NCBI GenBank assembly: GCA_010027105.1
Contig: RGVT01000082.1
Span: 1-9,300 of the forward strand
Reading direction: 5' to 3'
Length of the DNA stretch: 9,300 nucleotides
From: Planctomycetia bacterium
GTDB lineage: Bacteria; Planctomycetota; Planctomycetia; Pirellulales; UBA1268
Shown here: in pieces, positions 6,474-9,300 of the stretch
How positions within the stretch are numbered: position 1 is the first letter of the stretch
How the letters are laid out: the number at the start of each line of letters is the position of its first letter
The notes under the pieces: generated by a model
The model's input: only the letters and a program-made list of their open reading frames with translations
Told to the model about the DNA's origin: nothing
Databases searched by the model: none
Position numbers and translations under genes: made by a program

Positions 6474-6496
6474 TGACAGGCTGAAGCCTGTCCTAC
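6474..6496 (-). repeat. Inverted third copy of the palindromic repeat, after the esterase gene
   Basis: This 23-bp stretch is a perfect reverse complement of 5049-5071, which includes the Asp-box gene's TAG codon and the core GACAGGCTTCAGCCTGTC. The CCCACGTGGG part of the unit is absent. On the minus strand it begins 19 bp after the esterase stop codon and reads TAG followed by the core, the same orientation relative to the preceding gene as the tandem copies. It may act as an intrinsic-terminator-like or 3'-protecting hairpin for the esterase transcript. Confidence 0.85.
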
Positions 6497-6515
6497 GGGG
6501 AGGGAGGGGGCAGCG

Positions 6516-8099
6516 TCAGTTCTTGTCGGCCGTCACCCCGGGAAAATCGTCGGTGCGAAACGGCGTCAGCGGCAGGCCCGCGGCCGTGTACATGTTGCAC
6601 ACGGGGTTGTCGGCCCAGGCGTAGCGGACGGCCACGGGCTCGGTTACGGCGTCGTTCCAGACCTCGATCCGGCCGTCGGGCAGGATTTTTGCACCGGCCG
6701 CCACGAACTTCCTGTCGGCCCCGGCGATCGCGAAGCCACGCGGCTCGGCGACGTCGAACGGCCGCCAGCCGCCGGCCTTCGCCTCCACGTTGTCGAATGC
6801 GAGCACGATCTTCGAGCCCTGCTTCTCCATTCCCTTGTAGAGCGGGCTGCGGCAGGGGATCGCGGGCACCTTGTAGGTCTCGGCGAGGGCCCACCGGGCC
6901 AGCCGCTTGGCGACGTCCTGCTTGTTCTTGGGATGGATGTCCTTGCCTTCGCCGCTGTCGATGATCACCGCCTCGCCCGTGTTCGGCAGTTTTTTCATCG
7001 TCATCGTCTGGGCCTCGCGGAGCTCCGCCCAGTCGCTCTCGGCCGGCTCGGGCTTCTCGGCTTTGTAGTCGGCCAGTTGCACCCAGTAGAAGGGAAAGTC
7101 GCCGAGCCCCCACTCGTCGCGCCACGACTGGATCATGAACGGAAACAGCTCGCGGTATTGGTAGGCGCGCCCGGCGTTGCTCTCCCCCTGATACCAGATC
7201 GCGCCTTTGATCCCGTAGCCGATCGACGGCGTGAGGACGCCGGAGTGGATGTTGCCCGGGCGGGAGTTGCCGGTCATGCGGGCGTCGGGGTGCTGCGGCT
7301 TGCCCGGCGGCTCGGGCTTGCCCTCGGCCTTCGCCTTGCCGGCGGCCGCCGTCCATTCGGCCAGCTTCTTCTCGAACTCTGCCTTCGCGGTCTCGAGGTT
7401 CGCCTCCTCCTTCAGCCAGCGCTCGTGGATCGCCTTGAGCGTCGGATGCGCGGCCAACTTCTCGCGCTTCACCCACGCCTCGGCGGCGCTGCCACCCCAG
7501 GCGTTGTCGATGAGGCCGATCGGCACACCGAGCGTCTGGTGGAGCTGGCGGCCGAAGAAGAAGCCGACCGCCGAGAATTCGCCCACGGTCTCCGGCGAGC
7601 AGGCCTGCCACTTCCCCGTGAAGTTCCACTGCGGCTCCTGCGTGCCCACCTGCGGCACCGAGATGAGGCGGATGTTCGGAAATTTCGCGCCGGCTTTTTC
7701 GAGGTCGGGGTCGTTCGCCTGGTTCACGCTCCACTGCATGTTCGACTGCCCGGCGCACACCCAGACCTCGCCGATCAGGACGTCGTTGAACGTGACGGTG
7801 TTTTTTCCTTTGATGACGAGTGTGTGCGGCCCGCCGTATTCCATCACCGGGTCGAGGAGCACGTGCCAGGCGCCGTCGGCGCCGGCGGTCGCGGTCTTCG
7901 TCTGCCCGCCGAGCGTCACGGTGACGCTCTCGCCGGGATCGGCCTTGCCCCAGACTTTGTTCTGGATGCCCTGCTGGAGCACCATGTGGTCGCCGAACAT
8001 GTTGTTGAGCGCGACGTCGGCACGGGCGCCGGGGGCGACGAGGGCGAGCAGGACCGCGGCGAGCGACGCGGCGCACGGGCACGGGAGGGGGCGAGACAT
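6516..8099 (-). CDS. Secreted sialate O-acetylesterase-type carbohydrate esterase (SASA domain)
   Basis: The protein has 527 residues. The ATG at 8099 is preceded by GGAG (8112-8109) at 9 bp and followed by a signal peptide cleaved at A25-R-A27|D28; the frame continues upstream without a better start. Residues about 28-105 are a beta-rich domain (MFGDHMVLQQG, then VTVTLGGQTKTATAGADGAWHV) as seen ahead of the esterase core. The SGNH-like catalytic domain carries G117-Q-S-N-M121 with Ser119 as nucleophile, the N199-A-W-G-G block, W302-Y-Q-G-E-S307 and D387-I-H389, which supplies the Asp/His pair. Residues about 210-275 are a Lys/Glu/Ala-rich helical insertion that I recall from related enzymes of Verrucomicrobia, Bacteroidetes and Planctomycetes. 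The family removes acetyl groups from sugars such as O-acetylated sialic acid or hemicellulose; the substrate here is unknown, and a xylan or other marine or plant glycan is as likely as sialic acid. A HAD gene is divergent from it. Confidence 0.92.
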   Translation of the reverse strand: MSRPLPCPCAASLAAVLLALVAPGARADVALNNMFGDHMVLQQGIQNKVWGKADPGESVTVTLGGQTKTATAGADGAWHVLLDPVMEYGGPHTLVIKGKNTVTFNDVLIGEVWVCAGQSNMQWSVNQANDPDLEKAGAKFPNIRLISVPQVGTQEPQWNFTGKWQACSPETVGEFSAVGFFFGRQLHQTLGVPIGLIDNAWGGSAAEAWVKREKLAAHPTLKAIHERWLKEEANLETAKAEFEKKLAEWTAAAGKAKAEGKPEPPGKPQHPDARMTGNSRPGNIHSGVLTPSIGYGIKGAIWYQGESNAGRAYQYRELFPFMIQSWRDEWGLGDFPFYWVQLADYKAEKPEPAESDWAELREAQTMTMKKLPNTGEAVIIDSGEGKDIHPKNKQDVAKRLARWALAETYKVPAIPCRSPLYKGMEKQGSKIVLAFDNVEAKAGGWRPFDVAEPRGFAIAGADRKFVAAGAKILPDGRIEVWNDAVTEPVAVRYAWADNPVCNMYTAAGLPLTPFRTDDFPGVTADKN

Positions 8100-8221
8100 G
8101 TTCGAGCGCTCCGTAGAGTTGGAAAATCCCCGGGCCGGCACGGGGGTGAACCGACCGCGCCCCCAGGGTACATTGCCCGCGGCAGCCCGCAATCACGCGG
8201 CCTGTCGACGAGGAGACCGTC
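8100..8221. promoter_or_regulatory. Divergent promoter region of the esterase and HAD genes
   Basis: This 122-bp region feeds both genes. On the plus strand TACATT (8169-8174) is a plausible -10 box 47 bp before the HAD ATG, with a poor -35 (GTGAAC, 8146-8151, 17-bp spacer). On the minus strand TACCCT (8170-8165) could be a -10 for the esterase, about 65 bp before its start. The two boxes overlap by two bases (8169-8170) on a GTAC centre. Both assignments are from sequence likeness alone. Confidence 0.4.
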
Positions 8222-9300
8222 ATGCACCCCGACGAGCGATCCGGCGACGGGCTCGCCGCCCCGACGGGCGGCCTCGGCCGCCTGTTCGCGGAGGCCCGGC
8301 CGTTTCTGGCCCTCGCCCCGGAGCCGGCCGGCGTGCCCGGCGTCGCGCCCCCCGCGCCGTTCGCCGACCCGCTGCCGAGCTGGAACGACGGCCCCGCCAA
8401 GCGGCGGATCCTGGCGTTCGTGGCCGACGTCACCCGGCCCGGGTCGGCCACGTTCGTGCCACCGGAGGAGCGCGTGGCGGTGTTCGACCACGACGGCACG
8501 CTCGTGTGCGAGAAGCCGATCGTGCACGGCGCGTTCCTGATCGACCGCGTGCGGAAGTTCGTGGCCGCCCATCCCGAGCTCGCCCACGAGGAGCCCTACG
8601 CCACCCTCAGCGGGGGCGACCTCGAGTTCGTCCGCAGGCTCGGCAAGAAATTCTTCGCCCAGCTCTCGTTCGCGACGCTCGCCGGAGCGACGGAGGAGAG
8701 CCTCGAGGCGGAGGTCCGCGAGTTCCTCGCCACGGCCCGCCACCCGGCGTTCGACGTGCCGTTCGGCGACGTCACGTTCCAGCCGATGAAGGAGCTCGTG
8801 GCGCTGCTCGAGTCGAAGGAATTCTCGGTCTGGATCTGCTCGGGCAGCGGCGTCCACTTCATGCGGCCGGCGGCCGCCGCCTGGTATGGCATCGGGCCCG
8901 ACCGCGTGATCGCGTCGCGGTCGACGACGGAGATGCGGGAGATGGACCCGGCCGAGCCGCTGCCCCCCGACGCCTCGCCGAACCGCAGGCTCGCGCTCGT
9001 CGTGCAGCCCGAACTCGAGGTGCTCAACGACGAGGGGCGCAAGCCCGTCAGCATCGGCGAGCAGATCGGCCGCCGGCCGATCCTCGCGGCGGGCAACGTG
9101 GGCACGGCCGGCGACGTGGCGATGCTGCGCTGGTCGCAGTCGGGCCCGAGGCCGAACCTCCAGCTGCTCGTGCACCACGACGACGGCGAGCGCGAGATGG
9201 CCTACGACGAGCCGACGAACGCCTCGCTCGACGCCGCGAAACGCTACGGCTGGCAGGTGGTGGGGATCGCGGCCGACTGGAAACGGGTGTTCGCCAAGCC
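8222..9300 (+). CDS. HAD-superfamily hydrolase, phosphoserine-phosphatase-like (3' truncated by the window edge)
   Basis: The ATG at 8222 has AGGAG (8211-8215) 6 bp upstream. The frame is open to the window end, giving 359 full codons. Residues 1-50 are Ala/Pro-rich without a clear signal peptide, unlike the exported products around it. DPLPSWNDGPAK (49-60) and the PPEERVAVFDHDGTLV block (80-95) match a phosphatase family I know with the pattern PSWND...VFDNDGTLW. Motif I is D89-H-D91-G-T93 (nucleophile Asp89, acid/base Asp91). Motif II is S207 in VWICSGSG. Motif III is probably K274 in GRKPVSI. Motif IV is G291-N-V-G-T-A-G-D298-V-A-M-L, two residues longer between Asn and Asp than the usual GNSDGD. 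The stretch LLVHHDDGEREMAYDE (315-330) followed by WQVVGIAADWKRVF is the family's typical C-terminal end, so little is probably missing. Expected activity is hydrolysis of a phosphomonoester; the substrate is unknown. Confidence 0.85.
   Translation, partial: MHPDERSGDGLAAPTGGLGRLFAEARPFLALAPEPAGVPGVAPPAPFADPLPSWNDGPAKRRILAFVADVTRPGSATFVPPEERVAVFDHDGTLVCEKPIVHGAFLIDRVRKFVAAHPELAHEEPYATLSGGDLEFVRRLGKKFFAQLSFATLAGATEESLEAEVREFLATARHPAFDVPFGDVTFQPMKELVALLESKEFSVWICSGSGVHFMRPAAAAWYGIGPDRVIASRSTTEMREMDPAEPLPPDASPNRRLALVVQPELEVLNDEGRKPVSIGEQIGRRPILAAGNVGTAGDVAMLRWSQSGPRPNLQLLVHHDDGEREMAYDEPTNASLDAAKRYGWQVVGIAADWKRVFAK

Noticed and set aside
3768..6476. A 902-codon plus-strand open frame covering the Asp-box gene and antisense to the lipoprotein gene
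   Set aside because: It crosses a gene boundary, both intergenic regions and the repeats, has no domain or ribosome-binding site, and is Arg/Gly/Pro-rich read-through.
5049..6496. Composite mobile element bounded by the inverted repeat copies
   Set aside because: The repeats are in opposite orientation around the lipoprotein gene, but there is no transposase and no visible target-site duplication, and their positions are better explained by association with the 3' ends of the two flanking genes.
6933..8540. A 535-codon plus-strand open frame antisense to the esterase gene
   Set aside because: The esterase on the opposite strand has a signal peptide, ribosome-binding site and all catalytic motifs. 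The antisense product looks like the complement of GC-rich codons and runs out of frame into the HAD gene.
7916..9178. A 420-codon minus-strand open frame antisense to the HAD gene
   Set aside because: The HAD gene on the plus strand has a good ribosome-binding site and recognisable motifs I, II and IV; the antisense product has none and ends inside the esterase gene in a different frame.

Overview
The window is very GC-rich, with third codon positions almost all G or C. It looks like chromosomal DNA from a member of the Planctomycetota, possibly a Pirellulales-like lineage. I base this on family resemblance: a secreted sialate O-acetylesterase with the GQSNM and WYQGES blocks, a SnoaL-like lipoprotein, a PDZ protein with a planctomycete-looking C-terminal block, and a HAD-type phosphatase. 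There is no rRNA or other marker, so the taxonomy is an inference. I see no tRNA, rRNA, CRISPR array, transposase or phage gene.

Layout, left to right. Positions 1-231 are the Pro/Ala/Gly-rich 3' end of a gene that begins outside the window. It is followed by a perfect 10-bp hairpin (244-272) and a good sigma70-like promoter (275-304). That promoter drives a gene (349-2916, +) for a signal peptide, a TPM-like extracytoplasmic domain, one membrane helix and a very long alpha-helical region with a Gly-rich tail. A PDZ-domain secreted protein (2926-3741, -) converges on it, with only 9 bp between the two stop codons. Divergent from the PDZ gene is an unrecognised secreted protein with one sialidase-type Asp-box (3997-5052, +). 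Its stop codon runs directly into a 32-bp tandem palindromic repeat (5052-5115). Next come a lipoprotein with a SnoaL-like domain (5172-6380, -) and a SASA-type acetylesterase (6516-8099, -), with a third, inverted copy of the repeat core between them (6474-6496). Divergent from the esterase is a HAD-family hydrolase (8222 onward, +) that runs off the right edge.

The genes do not form one operon. Strands alternate and every complete gene has its own ribosome-binding site and probably its own promoter. Five of the six genes with a visible start encode a signal peptide or lipobox, so the common theme is cell-envelope or exported function. The esterase and possibly the Asp-box protein suggest extracellular glycan handling. 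No convincing new multi-gene system is visible. The most unusual items are the TPM/coiled-coil protein, the palindromic repeats placed after stop codons, and the altered motif IV in the HAD protein.
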